DNA from: Cyanobium sp. N.Huapi 1H5
GTDB lineage: Bacteria > Cyanobacteriota > Cyanobacteriia > PCC-6307 > Cyanobiaceae
Reading direction: 5' to 3'
Length of the DNA: 64,000 nt
Assembly: GCF_024345535.1 (NCBI RefSeq)
Contig: NZ_JAGQBH010000007.1
Coordinates: forward strand, 1 to 64,000
The notes beneath the pieces were generated by a model. That model did not search any database. It was not told where the DNA came from and saw nothing but the letters and a program-made list of their open reading frames with translations. This document shows, one piece after another, positions 24,866-33,350 of the stretch. Made by a program: the position numbers and the translations under genes. How positions within the stretch are numbered: the first letter of the stretch is position 1; the number at the start of each line of letters is the position of its first letter.

Positions 24866-25561
24866 ATGGCGACCCGCGCTCCCCTCTGGAACAGCCGCCA
24901 CCAGGCGGGTCTCGCCCTGGCCGAGGCCTTCGCCGATCGCCGGGACCTCGGTCGTGACACCACCCTGGTGGCCCTGCCCCGGGGCGGGGTGGCGGTGGCG
25001 GCCGCGATGGCGTCGCGGCTGGGGCTGCCCCTGGTGACCTGGTCGGTGCGCAAGATCGCCGATCCCAGCTGGCCCGAGCTGGCGATCGGGGCCGTCGCCG
25101 CCGGCGGGGTGGTGGTCTGGCGCGACGGGGCGGGGGGCCGGCGGCGGGCCACCACGGCGAGCGAGCACGGCTGGCTGCGGGACCAGGAGCAGGAACTGCA
25201 ACGGCGCCAGCGCCTGTTCGGGGACCCACCCGGCGATCAGCTGCGCGGCCGGCACCTGATCGTGGTGGACGACGGCATCGCCACCGGCATGACGGTGAAG
25301 GCGGCGCTGCTGTCCCTGCGCCGGCTGCGCCCGGCCTCCCTGGCCCTGGCGGTGCCGGTGGTGGACAGGGACGTCGCCGGCGAACTGGGCCGCCTGGTCG
25401 ACCGCATCGAGGCCCTGGCCGTCGTCGGCGACCTGCAGGCGGTCGGCTTGTGGTACGGGCATTTCGAGCAGCTCAGCGACCGTGAGGTGCTCGCCCTCCT
25501 GCAGGGCTGCCGGGGCGGCATACCATCAACTCCACCTGCGCCACCGCTGAGCGGCCCATGA
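24866..25561 (+). CDS. Phosphoribosyltransferase-fold protein
   Basis: A 231-aa protein from ATG 24866. The PRPP-binding loop is LIVVDDGIATGMTVKAALL, and an N-terminal LVALPRGGVAVAAAMASRLG matches the family of stand-alone phosphoribosyltransferases related to Rv0571c-type proteins. Their substrates are mostly unknown; some act as hydrolases or in DNA uptake. The stop overlaps the start of the next gene (ATGA), so the two are translationally coupled. The 280 bp upstream contain only Arg/Pro-rich open frames with no support. Confidence 0.75.
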   Translation: MATRAPLWNSRHQAGLALAEAFADRRDLGRDTTLVALPRGGVAVAAAMASRLGLPLVTWSVRKIADPSWPELAIGAVAAGGVVVWRDGAGGRRRATTASEHGWLRDQEQELQRRQRLFGDPPGDQLRGRHLIVVDDGIATGMTVKAALLSLRRLRPASLALAVPVVDRDVAGELGRLVDRIEALAVVGDLQAVGLWYGHFEQLSDREVLALLQGCRGGIPSTPPAPPLSGP

Positions 25562-26694
25562 CCCTGGGGGAATCCGACGGCGCCCTGGTCTCCATCGCCG
25601 AGGCGTTCGATCTCCCCGGACGGATCCGCAGCCTGGACCCCCTCGGAAGCGGCAACGTCAACGAAAGCTTCGTCGTCGTCTGCGACGGCCCGCCCGAGCG
25701 GCGGTTCGTTCTGCAGCGCCTGAACCGGAGGGTGTTTCCCCGCCCCGATCTGGTGATGGCCAACATCCTCGCCCTGGGGGAGCATGTCGATCGGCGCCTG
25801 GCCCAGGGCTCCCCTCTGGGGGAGAGGCGCTGGGAGGTCCCCCGGGTGGTGCGTTGCCGCGCCGACCAGCGGCCCTGGGTGGAGCGGGAGGACGGCTTCT
25901 GGCGCCTGATCACCTTCGTCGAGTCTTCGAGGAGCTTCGATCTGGTGACCAGTGCCGACCAGGCCCGGGAGGTGGGCGTCGGTCTGGGTCTGTTCCACCA
26001 TCTGATCAGTGATCTGTCTCCGGAGCGGCTGGCCGACACCCTGGAGGGCTTCCACGTCACCCCCAGGTATCTGGAGCAGTACGACGCCGTGCTCGCCGGC
26101 GCGCCGGCCGCGGCCGGGAGTGACGTCAGCCATTGCCGGGCCTTCGTGGAGGAGCGCCGGGACTTCGCGCCGGTCCTGGAGGCGGCCAGGGCCAGCGGCC
26201 GTCTGCGGCTTCGCCCCATCCACGGGGATCCCAAGGTCAGCAACGTGATGCTGGAGGCCGGCTCCGGCCGGGCCGTGGCCCTGGTGGACCTCGACACGGT
26301 GAAGCCCGGGCTGATCCACTACGACATCGGCGACTGCCTGCGCTCCTGCTGCAATCCCCTTGGTGAGGAGACGGCGGATCTGGAGGCCGTCCGCTTTGAT
26401 GTCGATCTTTGCCGTGCGCTGCTGGGCGGCTACCTCTCCGCCGCCTCAGGCTTCCTCACCGACGCGGACTACGACCATCTCTACGCCGCGATCCGCCTGA
26501 TCAGCTTCGAGCTCGGCCTGCGCTTCTTCACCGATCACCTGGCTGGAGACGTCTACTTCCGGACGGAGCGGCCCGACCACAACCTGCAGCGGGCCCTCGT
26601 GCAGTTCCGGCTGACGGCCAGCATCGAGGCCCAGGAGCCGGCGATCCTCGCCGTGATCGACGAGCTCCGGGCTGCCCCCGCCAGCGGCCTCTGA
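25558..26694 (+). CDS. Aminoglycoside-phosphotransferase-fold sugar kinase (NahK-like)
   Basis: A 378-aa kinase of the APH superfamily. It has the P-loop-like LGSGNVNESFVV, a catalytic loop HGDPKVSNVML (Asp/Asn) and the metal-binding VALVDLDTVKPGLIHYDIGD. The closest known architecture is N-acetylhexosamine 1-kinase and relatives, which phosphorylate the anomeric carbon of hexosamines. It is coupled by overlap to the phosphoribosyltransferase gene upstream and to the DOMON-like gene downstream. The substrate here is not shown by the sequence. Confidence 0.7.
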   Translation: MTLGESDGALVSIAEAFDLPGRIRSLDPLGSGNVNESFVVVCDGPPERRFVLQRLNRRVFPRPDLVMANILALGEHVDRRLAQGSPLGERRWEVPRVVRCRADQRPWVEREDGFWRLITFVESSRSFDLVTSADQAREVGVGLGLFHHLISDLSPERLADTLEGFHVTPRYLEQYDAVLAGAPAAAGSDVSHCRAFVEERRDFAPVLEAARASGRLRLRPIHGDPKVSNVMLEAGSGRAVALVDLDTVKPGLIHYDIGDCLRSCCNPLGEETADLEAVRFDVDLCRALLGGYLSAASGFLTDADYDHLYAAIRLISFELGLRFFTDHLAGDVYFRTERPDHNLQRALVQFRLTASIEAQEPAILAVIDELRAAPASGL

Positions 26695-27242
26695 TGCCCG
26701 GGACGCTCCGCCACGGCTTCGAGCTCCGCCCCTTCGGCGCCACGTCCCCCTCGCCGGACCTGCGGCTGGAGGGTGAGGTCAGCCGGGAGGGGGTGCAGCT
26801 GCGGCTCCGCTACCGGCTGAGGGGCGCGATCGAAACGGTGCAGCTGCCGCCTCCGGCGGCCTCGCCCACGCGGCGGGACGGGCTCTGGACGACGACCTGC
26901 TTCGAGTGCTTCTGGGGCGTTCAGGGGGAGCGGCCCTACTGGGAACTGAACCTCTCCCCGGCCGGTCACTGGAACCTGTACCGGCTGGAGGACTACCGGC
27001 AGGGGCTGCGGCCGGAGCCTGACTACGACAGGCCCCTGCACCGGGTCAGCCAGCGGCACGGTGTCCTGTCGATGGACCTCGACCTGCCGCTGCCGGCCCC
27101 GATCCCCTCTGACGCTCCCCTGGAGGTGGCGATCGCCGGGGTGATCGAGGATCGCCGCGGCCAGCTGAGCTACTGGGCCCTGGCCCACCCGGGGGCCGAG
27201 CCCGATTTCCACCGCCGGGACGCCTTCCTGCTGCGGCTCTGA
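26694..27242 (+). CDS. DOMON-domain-like protein (182 aa)
   Basis: The start ATG overlaps the preceding stop by one base. The body FELRPFGATSPSPDLRLEG, DGLWTTTCFECFWG, YWELNLSPAGHWNLYRL and YDRPLHRV fits the 'DOMON-like domain' beta-sandwich proteins found next to sugar kinases in cyanobacteria, related to carbohydrate or haem-binding folds. No signal peptide. Because this and the NahK-like kinase are coupled, a shared carbohydrate role is plausible but inferred. Confidence 0.7.
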   Translation: MPGTLRHGFELRPFGATSPSPDLRLEGEVSREGVQLRLRYRLRGAIETVQLPPPAASPTRRDGLWTTTCFECFWGVQGERPYWELNLSPAGHWNLYRLEDYRQGLRPEPDYDRPLHRVSQRHGVLSMDLDLPLPAPIPSDAPLEVAIAGVIEDRRGQLSYWALAHPGAEPDFHRRDAFLLRL

Positions 27243-27258
27243 GGGCGTCCCGGTGGCT

Positions 27259-28182
27259 TCAGGCGTCGGGGCCGGTGGCTTCGGCGTGGTAGCTGCTGCG
27301 CACCAGGGGGCCGCTGCGCACCTGGGCGAAGCCCATGCCGCGGGCGATGGCGCCCAGCTCCTCGAACTCCTCCGGCCGCCAGTAGCGGGCCACGGGGATG
27401 TGGGCGAGGGAGGGGCGCAGGTACTGGCCAAGGGTGAGCCGCTGGCAACCGACGGCCCGCAGGTGCTCCAGGGTGGTGACCACCTCGGCGGCGGTCTCGC
27501 CGAGGCCCAGCATCAGGCCGGATTTGGTGGGAATGTCCGCCGCCAGCTCCCGGGCCATGGCCAGCAGGTCGAGGGAGCGGCGGTAGGTGGCGCCGCGGCG
27601 CACCTCCCCCTGCAGGCGCTCCACCGTCTCCAGGTTGTGGTTGAAGCACACCGGCGCGGCCGCCAGCACTGCCGCCAGCCGTTGGCGCTGGGCCCGGCGA
27701 CCCGCTTCGGGGTCCGGGTGTCCGCCCCAGAAATCGGGTGTCAGCACCTCGATCAGCACCCGGGGATCCCGTCGGCGGATCGCCGCGATGGTGGCGGTGA
27801 AGAGGCTGGCCCCGTGGTCGGGCAGGTCGTCGCGCGCCACGGCGGTGAGCACCACGTAACGCAGGCCGAGCTCCTGCACCGCCTCCGCCACCCGCTCCGC
27901 CTCGGCCCCGTCCAGGGGCACCGGGGCGCGGCCCTTGTCCACCTGACAGAAGGCGCAGCTGCGGGTGCAGATCGGGCCCCCCAGCAGGAAGGTGGCCGTG
28001 CCGGCGGCGTAGCACTCGCCCCGGTTGGGACAGCGGCCCTCCTCGCAGATGGTGTGCAGCCGCTGGGACTTGACCACCCCCTGCACCCGTTCGGTGGCCG
28101 AGGCCTCCCCCAGGGGACGGCGGATCCAGTCGGGCAGCCGCTCGGAGGGGGGGATGGCGCTGTAGCGGCTGGTGGCGGTCAT
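27259..28182 (-). CDS. lipA: Lipoyl synthase LipA
   Basis: A 307-aa radical SAM enzyme. It shows both cluster motifs: the auxiliary cluster [12 protein letters not shown] and the radical [31 protein letters not shown] and [12 protein letters not shown] close the conserved C-terminus. It inserts two sulfurs into octanoyl groups on lipoyl-dependent enzymes. Cyanobacteria often have two lipA copies, so this may be one of two. It is 27 bp downstream of recR on the same strand. Confidence 0.95.
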   Translation of the reverse strand: MTATSRYSAIPPSERLPDWIRRPLGEASATERVQGVVKSQRLHTICEEGRCPNRGECYAAGTATFLLGGPICTRSCAFCQVDKGRAPVPLDGAEAERVAEAVQELGLRYVVLTAVARDDLPDHGASLFTATIAAIRRRDPRVLIEVLTPDFWGGHPDPEAGRRAQRQRLAAVLAAAPVCFNHNLETVERLQGEVRRGATYRRSLDLLAMARELAADIPTKSGLMLGLGETAAEVVTTLEHLRAVGCQRLTLGQYLRPSLAHIPVARYWRPEEFEELGAIARGMGFAQVRSGPLVRSSYHAEATGPDA

Positions 28183-28209
28183 GGTGGTGTCGTGGTCAGG
28201 CGTCGCGGT

Positions 28210-28884
28210 TCATTCCATGCGCCGGCGTCCTTCGAACGCCCGGGCCAGGGTGACGTCGTCGGCATACTCCAGCTCCCCCCCCACCGGCAGTCCGTAGGCG
28301 ATGCGGGTGACACTGGTGAAGGGCTTGAGCAGCCGGGCCAGGTAGAGGCTGGTGGTGTCCCCCTCCACGCTGGGGGTAAGGGCCAGGATCACCTCGATCG
28401 CCCCTTCCAGGTCGACCCGCTCCACCAGGGGCTGGATCTGCAGCAGCTCCGGACCGATGCCATCCATCGGTGAGATCAGGCCGCCCAGGACGTGGTACTG
28501 GCCGTGGAACTCGCGGCTGCGTTCCATCGCCAGCAGGTCGCGGGAGTCGGCGACCACACAGATCTGACCGTTGCGGCGCTCCTCGTTGCGGCAGATCTCG
28601 CAGAGCTCCTCGGCCGAGAGGTGGAAACAGCGCCGGCACTGGCCCACCTGGCTGCGGGCCGCCAGCAGGGCATCGGCGAAGCTGCGGATCTGCTCCTCCG
28701 GCTGGCGCAGCAGGTGCAGGGCCAGCCGCTGGGCCGTGCGGGGCCCGATGCCGGGCAGTCGTTCGAACTGGTCGATCAGCCGGGCCAGGGGTCGGGTGAA
28801 ACCGCTCAGCGAACCGGCTGCAGGTAGGCAGGAATCTAGGCGGCCCGCTCGCGGCGGGCGACGGCGCCGGGTGAGGATGGCCAC
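28210..28884 (-). CDS. recR: Recombination mediator RecR (start uncertain)
   Basis: It contains all RecR blocks: helix-hairpin-helix [17 protein letters not shown], the zinc finger [16 protein letters not shown], and a Toprim domain starting [14 protein letters not shown] with [15 protein letters not shown]. It loads RecA with RecFO in gap repair. The expected N-terminus (about [17 protein letters not shown]) has no ATG in front; GTG 28884 gives 224 aa, and an ATG at 28935 would extend it further. Either start runs into the divergent psbP-like gene region, so the precise start is unresolved. Confidence 0.9.
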   Translation of the reverse strand: MAILTRRRRPPRAGRLDSCLPAAGSLSGFTRPLARLIDQFERLPGIGPRTAQRLALHLLRQPEEQIRSFADALLAARSQVGQCRRCFHLSAEELCEICRNEERRNGQICVVADSRDLLAMERSREFHGQYHVLGGLISPMDGIGPELLQIQPLVERVDLEGAIEVILALTPSVEGDTTSLYLARLLKPFTSVTRIAYGLPVGGELEYADDVTLARAFEGRRRME

Positions 28885-28918
28885 GGCTCCCGCCAGCTCC
28901 CCCGCCCCGCCCCGTGCC

Positions 28919-29515
28919 ATGGGTTTCCCCGCCACCCACCAGCCCGTTGCCCCCGCCCCTGCCGCCCCCTGGCACGCCCGGGGCGGCTCCCTGCTGGCGG
29001 CCCTGCTGCTGACCCTGATGCTGGTGGGCTGCAGCGCCGCCGCCGCGGGCCTGAATTCCTTCCAGAGCCCGGATGGCCGCTATGCCTTCCTGTACCCCAC
29101 CGGCTGGACCCGGGTGCAGGTCAGCAATGGTCCCCAGGTGGTCTTCCACGACCTGATCAACAGCGACGAGACCCTCAGCCTGGTGGTGTCGGAGGTCACC
29201 CCCGACCGGGATCTCAGCCAGCTCGGCAGTGCCGTTGAGGTGGGCGAGACCCTGCGGCGCAGCGTCATCTCCCCGGAGGGCAGCGGCCGGGACGCCGAAC
29301 TGGTGGAGGCCCATGAGCGGGAGCAGGGCGGCCGCACCTACTACGACCTCGAGTACACCGTCCATCTGGCCGACCGGGACCGCCACGAACTCGCCACGGT
29401 GGTGGTGGATCGCGGCCGGCTCTACACCTTCGCCGCCAGCACCAACGAAGCCCGCTGGAACAAGGTCAAGGACCTCTTCGCCGTGGTGATCGGCTCCTTC
29501 ACCCTGCAGATCTGA
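28919..29515 (+). CDS. psbP: CyanoP/PsbP-domain photosystem II lipoprotein
   Basis: The 198-aa product from ATG 28919 has a lipoprotein signal ([14 protein letters not shown] with lipobox LVGC). It is followed by the PsbP fold: [52 protein letters not shown] and [14 protein letters not shown]. Cyanobacterial CyanoP is a lumenal lipoprotein involved in photosystem II assembly. An earlier in-frame ATG at 28877 is possible but adds Ala/Pro-rich residues before the signal. It is the first of four plus-strand genes in a row. Confidence 0.92.
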   Translation: MGFPATHQPVAPAPAAPWHARGGSLLAALLLTLMLVGCSAAAAGLNSFQSPDGRYAFLYPTGWTRVQVSNGPQVVFHDLINSDETLSLVVSEVTPDRDLSQLGSAVEVGETLRRSVISPEGSGRDAELVEAHEREQGGRTYYDLEYTVHLADRDRHELATVVVDRGRLYTFAASTNEARWNKVKDLFAVVIGSFTLQI

Positions 29516-29517
29516 GC

Positions 29518-30582
29518 GTGGCCGCCCCCGGCCGGCTGACCGTCATCGGGGGCGGGCTGGCCGGCAGCCTGCTGGCCCTGGAGCTGGCAGAGCGGGGCCT
29601 GGCGGTGACCCTGGTGGATGGGGGGGAGGCCACGGCCACGGCCCTCAGCTACGGCGGGGTGGCCTGGTGGGCCGGGGCTCCGGGGCCCCTGGGCCGGCTG
29701 CTGCGCCAGGCCCCCGCCCGCTGGCGACGGCTGCAGGCGCGCCATGGGCCACTCGGCTGGCGGGGCTGCGGCCTGCGCCTCCATGGCGGCGACTGGACCA
29801 CCCCCCTGCTGCGCCCCCCCTTCGCCCAGGTGGACACCGCCGTGCTGATGGCGGCCCTGCCCGGGGTGCTGGCGGCGGCCGGGGTTGAGCGGCGGCCGGG
29901 CAGGGTGGTGGCGCCGCCTCGGCCCCTGTCCGGTGGCTGGCACCTGGAGCTGGAGCCGGGCGGCACCCACCTGGCGGATCAGGTGGTGCTGGCGGCCGGA
30001 GCCGGCAGCCGCGCCCTGGCCGCCGGCCTGCCGGAGCGCCATCGCGCCAGCTGGGCCGGAGTGCTGGCCCTGCCGGTGCGCCCGAGCCTTTCACCAGGGT
30101 CCTCCAGCCCCTGGCTGGGGCACGCGGCCCGGCGCCGCATCGTTCAGCCGCGCCACTGGCAGCGACCCTCCCTGGAGGCCCGGGCCCCGGAGCTGGGGGA
30201 GGAGCGCTGGATCGTCGATGCCGGTTTCGCCCCCCGGGGAGAGGGACTGCTGCTGGGACAGATCAGTCTGGTGCGGCCGGGCCTGGACAGCGGCGAGCCG
30301 CCGGCGGCGGCCCTGATGGAACGCCGGCTGCGCCAGGCCCTGGCCGGCCTCGATCCGGTGCTGGCGGCCCTGCCGGGCCCCTACCGCCAGGTGCCCGTGG
30401 CCTTCTGCAGCGGCGGGCTTCCCCTGGTGGGGCCCATGGGCGACACGGCGGGCCTCTGGGTGTTCAGCGGATTCGGCGGCGCCTTCGCCCAGGTGCCGGT
30501 GCTCGCGCCCCTGCTGGCCGATGTGATCGCCGGGGCGGCCGATCCGGCGGTTCTGGCAGGATTCGGCGTCCTGCCGGGCTGA
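29518..30582 (+). CDS. FAD-dependent oxidoreductase (D-amino-acid-oxidase type)
   Basis: A 354-aa protein with the Rossmann dinucleotide motif LTVIGGGLAGSLLALELAERG at the N-terminus (given here as VIGGGLAGSLLALELAERG) and the DAO-family C-terminal block GLWVFSGFGGAFAQVPVLAP. The start is GTG 29518, two bases after the psbP stop. Relatives include glycine oxidase and other amine oxidases, but also tRNA-modifying MnmC-like domains; the substrate cannot be read. Cytoplasmic. Confidence 0.75.
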   Translation: MAAPGRLTVIGGGLAGSLLALELAERGLAVTLVDGGEATATALSYGGVAWWAGAPGPLGRLLRQAPARWRRLQARHGPLGWRGCGLRLHGGDWTTPLLRPPFAQVDTAVLMAALPGVLAAAGVERRPGRVVAPPRPLSGGWHLELEPGGTHLADQVVLAAGAGSRALAAGLPERHRASWAGVLALPVRPSLSPGSSSPWLGHAARRRIVQPRHWQRPSLEARAPELGEERWIVDAGFAPRGEGLLLGQISLVRPGLDSGEPPAAALMERRLRQALAGLDPVLAALPGPYRQVPVAFCSGGLPLVGPMGDTAGLWVFSGFGGAFAQVPVLAPLLADVIAGAADPAVLAGFGVLPG

Positions 30583-30602
30583 CAGTCGGCCTTCCATCCA
30601 GC

Positions 30603-31973
30603 ATGCTGGCGGCGATGGCCACGTCCGCTCCCCCGACCGGTGCAGCCCTTCCGCCCGGAGCAGCCCAGTCTCGCCGGCCGGTGGCGGCCCTGCGCCGCCG
30701 TTGGAGTGGCCTCAGCGACCGGGGCCAGGTGGGGGCCTGTCTGGTGGCGATGGGCGGGGCCCTCGGGCTCTGGGTGCTGTTCTGGCCCGTCCCCACGGAG
30801 GTGATGGGGCAGGGGGTGCTGATCTACCCCGACACCGCCGGCCTGCTGGATGCCCGCGCCGGCGGGCAGGTGCGGCGCCTGCGGGTGGCCGTGGGGCAGG
30901 AGGTGCGCAAGGGGCAGGTGCTGATGGAGCTGTACCTGCCGGTGCTCGACCGCCAGCTGCAGCAGCAGCGCGGCAACCTCGCCCAGCTGGAGCGCGACAA
31001 CCGCGACCTTGACCGGCGCGATGCCCTGCGGCTCTCCAGCGAGAGGCTCAGCGTCGATACCGCCCTGGCCAAGCTGGCCCAGGATCGGCGCCGCTATCAG
31101 GAGCTGGCGGCCACCTACGCGGAGAAGGTGCGCAACCTGCGCTGGCTGAGCAAGCGGGAGGTGGTGGCGCCCCTGGCCTCCGAAGTGGTGGCGGCCGAGC
31201 AGGGCCTGACCAGCACCAGCGTCAGTCTCGATGCGGTCAGGATCCAGGAGAAGGAGCTGCTGACCCGCTACGAGCAGGTCCGGCTGGACATCCAGACCCA
31301 GGCGCTGCGGCGCCGCTATCAGATCGACGACATGCGCCGTCAGATCCGGGTCACCGAGGCCCGTCTGGCCTTCGACGGCCAGGTGCTGGCCGACCGGGAC
31401 GGCACGGTGCTGGATCTGCAGGTGATCCAGGGCCAGACGGTCGCCACTGGCCAGCGCCTCGGCACCCTGGGCCGGGCCGGTGGCGGTGCTGCCGGGGGGC
31501 CGCGGCTGCAGGCCGTGGCCTACTTCGCCCCGGCCGATGCCCGCCGACTGCCGGCCGGCCTGCCGGTGGAGGTGGTGCCCCTCTGGGACCAGCGGGGCCG
31601 GTTCGGCGGGATCGTCGGCAAGGTTGTCCAGGTGCTGGCCCTGCCGGCCACGGAGGAGGACATCTCCACCACCATCGGCAACCCCCAGCTGGCCCGGGAC
31701 CTGCTCAAGCACGGACCGGTGATGCGCACGGAGATCGCCCTGGAACGGGACCCCGGCAGTCGGGACGGCTACCGCTGGACCCTCTCCGGCGGCAGCGGGG
31801 TGTTCCCTGTGCGGGAGGGCCTGACGATCGCCGCCCATGCCTATGTGGAGTGGCGCACCCCGATCACCTACGTGATTCCGGGCCTGCGTTCCCTCACCGG
31901 CGGCTACCGCAGCCTGCGCATCGATCGGCTCTGGGACCGGCCCTCCCTGCGTCAGAGTGGGTCTCCGCCATGA
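30603..31973 (+). CDS. HlyD-family adaptor resembling NHLM bacteriocin secretion proteins
   Basis: A 456-aa periplasmic adaptor: cytoplasmic N-terminus, one membrane helix (CLVAMGGALGLWVLFWPV), a biotinyl-lipoyl half (ARAGGQVRRLRVAVGQEVRK), a long coiled coil rich in Q, L, R (about 105-260), then the second lipoyl half (RDGTVLDLQVIQGQTVATGQ). The C-terminus ALERDPGSRDGYRW and YVEWRTPITYVIPGLR matches the pattern I know from NHLM-type microcin secretion proteins. No ABC exporter is beside it; the nearest (45491-47320) is of MsbA type. The small membrane protein follows immediately. Confidence 0.72.
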   Translation: MLAAMATSAPPTGAALPPGAAQSRRPVAALRRRWSGLSDRGQVGACLVAMGGALGLWVLFWPVPTEVMGQGVLIYPDTAGLLDARAGGQVRRLRVAVGQEVRKGQVLMELYLPVLDRQLQQQRGNLAQLERDNRDLDRRDALRLSSERLSVDTALAKLAQDRRRYQELAATYAEKVRNLRWLSKREVVAPLASEVVAAEQGLTSTSVSLDAVRIQEKELLTRYEQVRLDIQTQALRRRYQIDDMRRQIRVTEARLAFDGQVLADRDGTVLDLQVIQGQTVATGQRLGTLGRAGGGAAGGPRLQAVAYFAPADARRLPAGLPVEVVPLWDQRGRFGGIVGKVVQVLALPATEEDISTTIGNPQLARDLLKHGPVMRTEIALERDPGSRDGYRWTLSGGSGVFPVREGLTIAAHAYVEWRTPITYVIPGLRSLTGGYRSLRIDRLWDRPSLRQSGSPP

Positions 31974-31985
31974 GTGAGGATCACC

Positions 31986-32177
31986 ATGGCTGATCGGCGC
32001 TGGTGGCAGATCCGCAATCCCCTGCTGCGCCAGGAGTTTCCCTGGCTGGTCAGTGAGGTGGTGCTGCTCGTGGTGCTGTGCAATGCCAACCCACCGGAAC
32101 TGTGGTTCTGGCTGGTGGTGCTGCTGGTGATCCTGGGTTACAGGGTCGAGCGCTGGTATGCTTCACGGCCGGAATGA
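31986..32177 (+). CDS. Small two-helix membrane protein (63 aa) after the HlyD gene
   Basis: ATG 31986 begins 12 nt after the HlyD stop; an in-frame GTG at 31974 would abut it. The product MADRRWWQIRNPLLRQEFPW is followed by two hydrophobic stretches (LVSEVVLLVVLC and LWFWLVVLLVILGYRV) separated by NANPPE. The tight spacing suggests co-transcription with the adaptor gene and perhaps a structural role in the same membrane complex. No family is recognised. Confidence 0.55.
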   Translation: MADRRWWQIRNPLLRQEFPWLVSEVVLLVVLCNANPPELWFWLVVLLVILGYRVERWYASRPE

Positions 32178-32288
32178 TCTTTTCCCAGGGTATTTCAGCC
32201 GACCAGTGATGATCTCCTGTTCGTAAAACGTCGGCTTAGATCAACATTTTCCTCAATTCCTGAAGCGTGGTTTCCTGTCTGGACGACA

Positions 32289-33335
32289 ATGGGAGCCGTG
32301 CCTGCCGGCTCCGTGTTGGACCAGAAGACGCCGAGAACGCCGAGAATGCTGAGAACGCGGAGACGGCCGGGGTGGTTCCTGCTTGGCATGGTCGCTTTGG
32401 CCTTGATGGTCACCCTGACGAGTTGTTTCGGGCCGTCATCAGCGCCACTGAGAATCGGCGCGAACCTCTGGACGGGTTACGAAACCCTCTATCTGGCGAG
32501 AGATCTGGGAGAACTGAAGGACAAGCCCATCAGGCTGATTGATTTCCCTTCCGGGACCGAGGAAGTCAGGGCCTACCGCAACAATGAGATCGATGGAGCC
32601 GGCCTGTCGATTGACCAGGTGATCACCTTGGCCGCCACCCAGGGTGACATCAGGATCATTGCCATCATGGACTACTCCAACGGTGGTGATGTGATCCTCG
32701 CCAGGCCAGGCTTGGCCACGATGCAGGACCTGAAGGGAAAGCGCATTGGCGTGGAAGCCACCGCCCTGGGGGCCTTTTTCCTCGGCAGGGCCCTGGAGCT
32801 CAATGGCCTGTCCCCCCAGGACGTCAAGGCGGTGTCGCTGGAGCTGAGTGATCACGAAGCCGCCTACAGGGCCGGTAAGGTCGATGCGGTGGTGACCTTC
32901 GGTCCGGCGCGTACCAATCTGCTCAAGGCGGGAGCCATCCAATTGTTCGACAGCAGCCTGATCCCGGGCGAAATTGTGGATACCCTTGCCGCCAGCACCA
33001 AGGCGATCGCCGACAACGGCGAAAATCTACAGGCCCTGGTAGCGGCAAGATTCAAGGCTCTGGATTATTTCCAAAGCAATCCCGCCGATGCGACGCGGCG
33101 CATGGCCAGGCGTACCCAGGTGAAACCGGAGGAGATGCTGGAGTCCTTCCGCCTGTTGCAGCAGCCGTCGCTTGAGGAGAATGTGGCCTTGCTGAGTCAG
33201 CGGGATCCATCCCTTGTGGTCTCCATGACAAACCTGATCCGGGTGATGCATGAGAGTGGGCTGATCACGAAGAAGATCGACCCGGCCGCTCTTCTGGACC
33301 CACAGTTTGTCGAACGTGTATGGGCTGAACGCTAG
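32289..33335 (+). CDS. Orphan ABC-type substrate-binding lipoprotein
   Basis: A 348-aa product from ATG 32289 (or about 329 aa from ATG 32346, which may be the true start). The signal MVALALMVTLTSC ends in a lipobox. The mature part PLRIGANLWTGYETLYLARD, GAGLSIDQVITLAATQGDIR and KGKRIGVEATALGAFFLGR fits the NMT1/SsuA/TauA-like family that binds nitrate, sulfonates, thiamine precursors or bicarbonate. No permease or ATPase gene is near; the next gene is a histidine kinase starting at once, so the protein may act as a sensor subunit rather than a transporter receptor. GC is clearly lower than the flanks. Confidence 0.85.
   Translation: MGAVPAGSVLDQKTPRTPRMLRTRRRPGWFLLGMVALALMVTLTSCFGPSSAPLRIGANLWTGYETLYLARDLGELKDKPIRLIDFPSGTEEVRAYRNNEIDGAGLSIDQVITLAATQGDIRIIAIMDYSNGGDVILARPGLATMQDLKGKRIGVEATALGAFFLGRALELNGLSPQDVKAVSLELSDHEAAYRAGKVDAVVTFGPARTNLLKAGAIQLFDSSLIPGEIVDTLAASTKAIADNGENLQALVAARFKALDYFQSNPADATRRMARRTQVKPEEMLESFRLLQQPSLEENVALLSQRDPSLVVSMTNLIRVMHESGLITKKIDPAALLDPQFVERVWAER
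32328..32363 (+). repeat. Four 9-bp imperfect tandem repeats at the binding-protein start
   Basis: Units ACGCCGAGA, ACGCCGAGA, ATGCTGAGA and ACGCGGAGA run head to tail. They lie over the codons between two possible starts (32289 and 32346), so copy-number change would alter only the pre-signal region. Short tandem arrays like this are prone to slippage. Confidence 0.75.
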
Positions 33336-33350
33336 GTGCTCGATGGCGTC

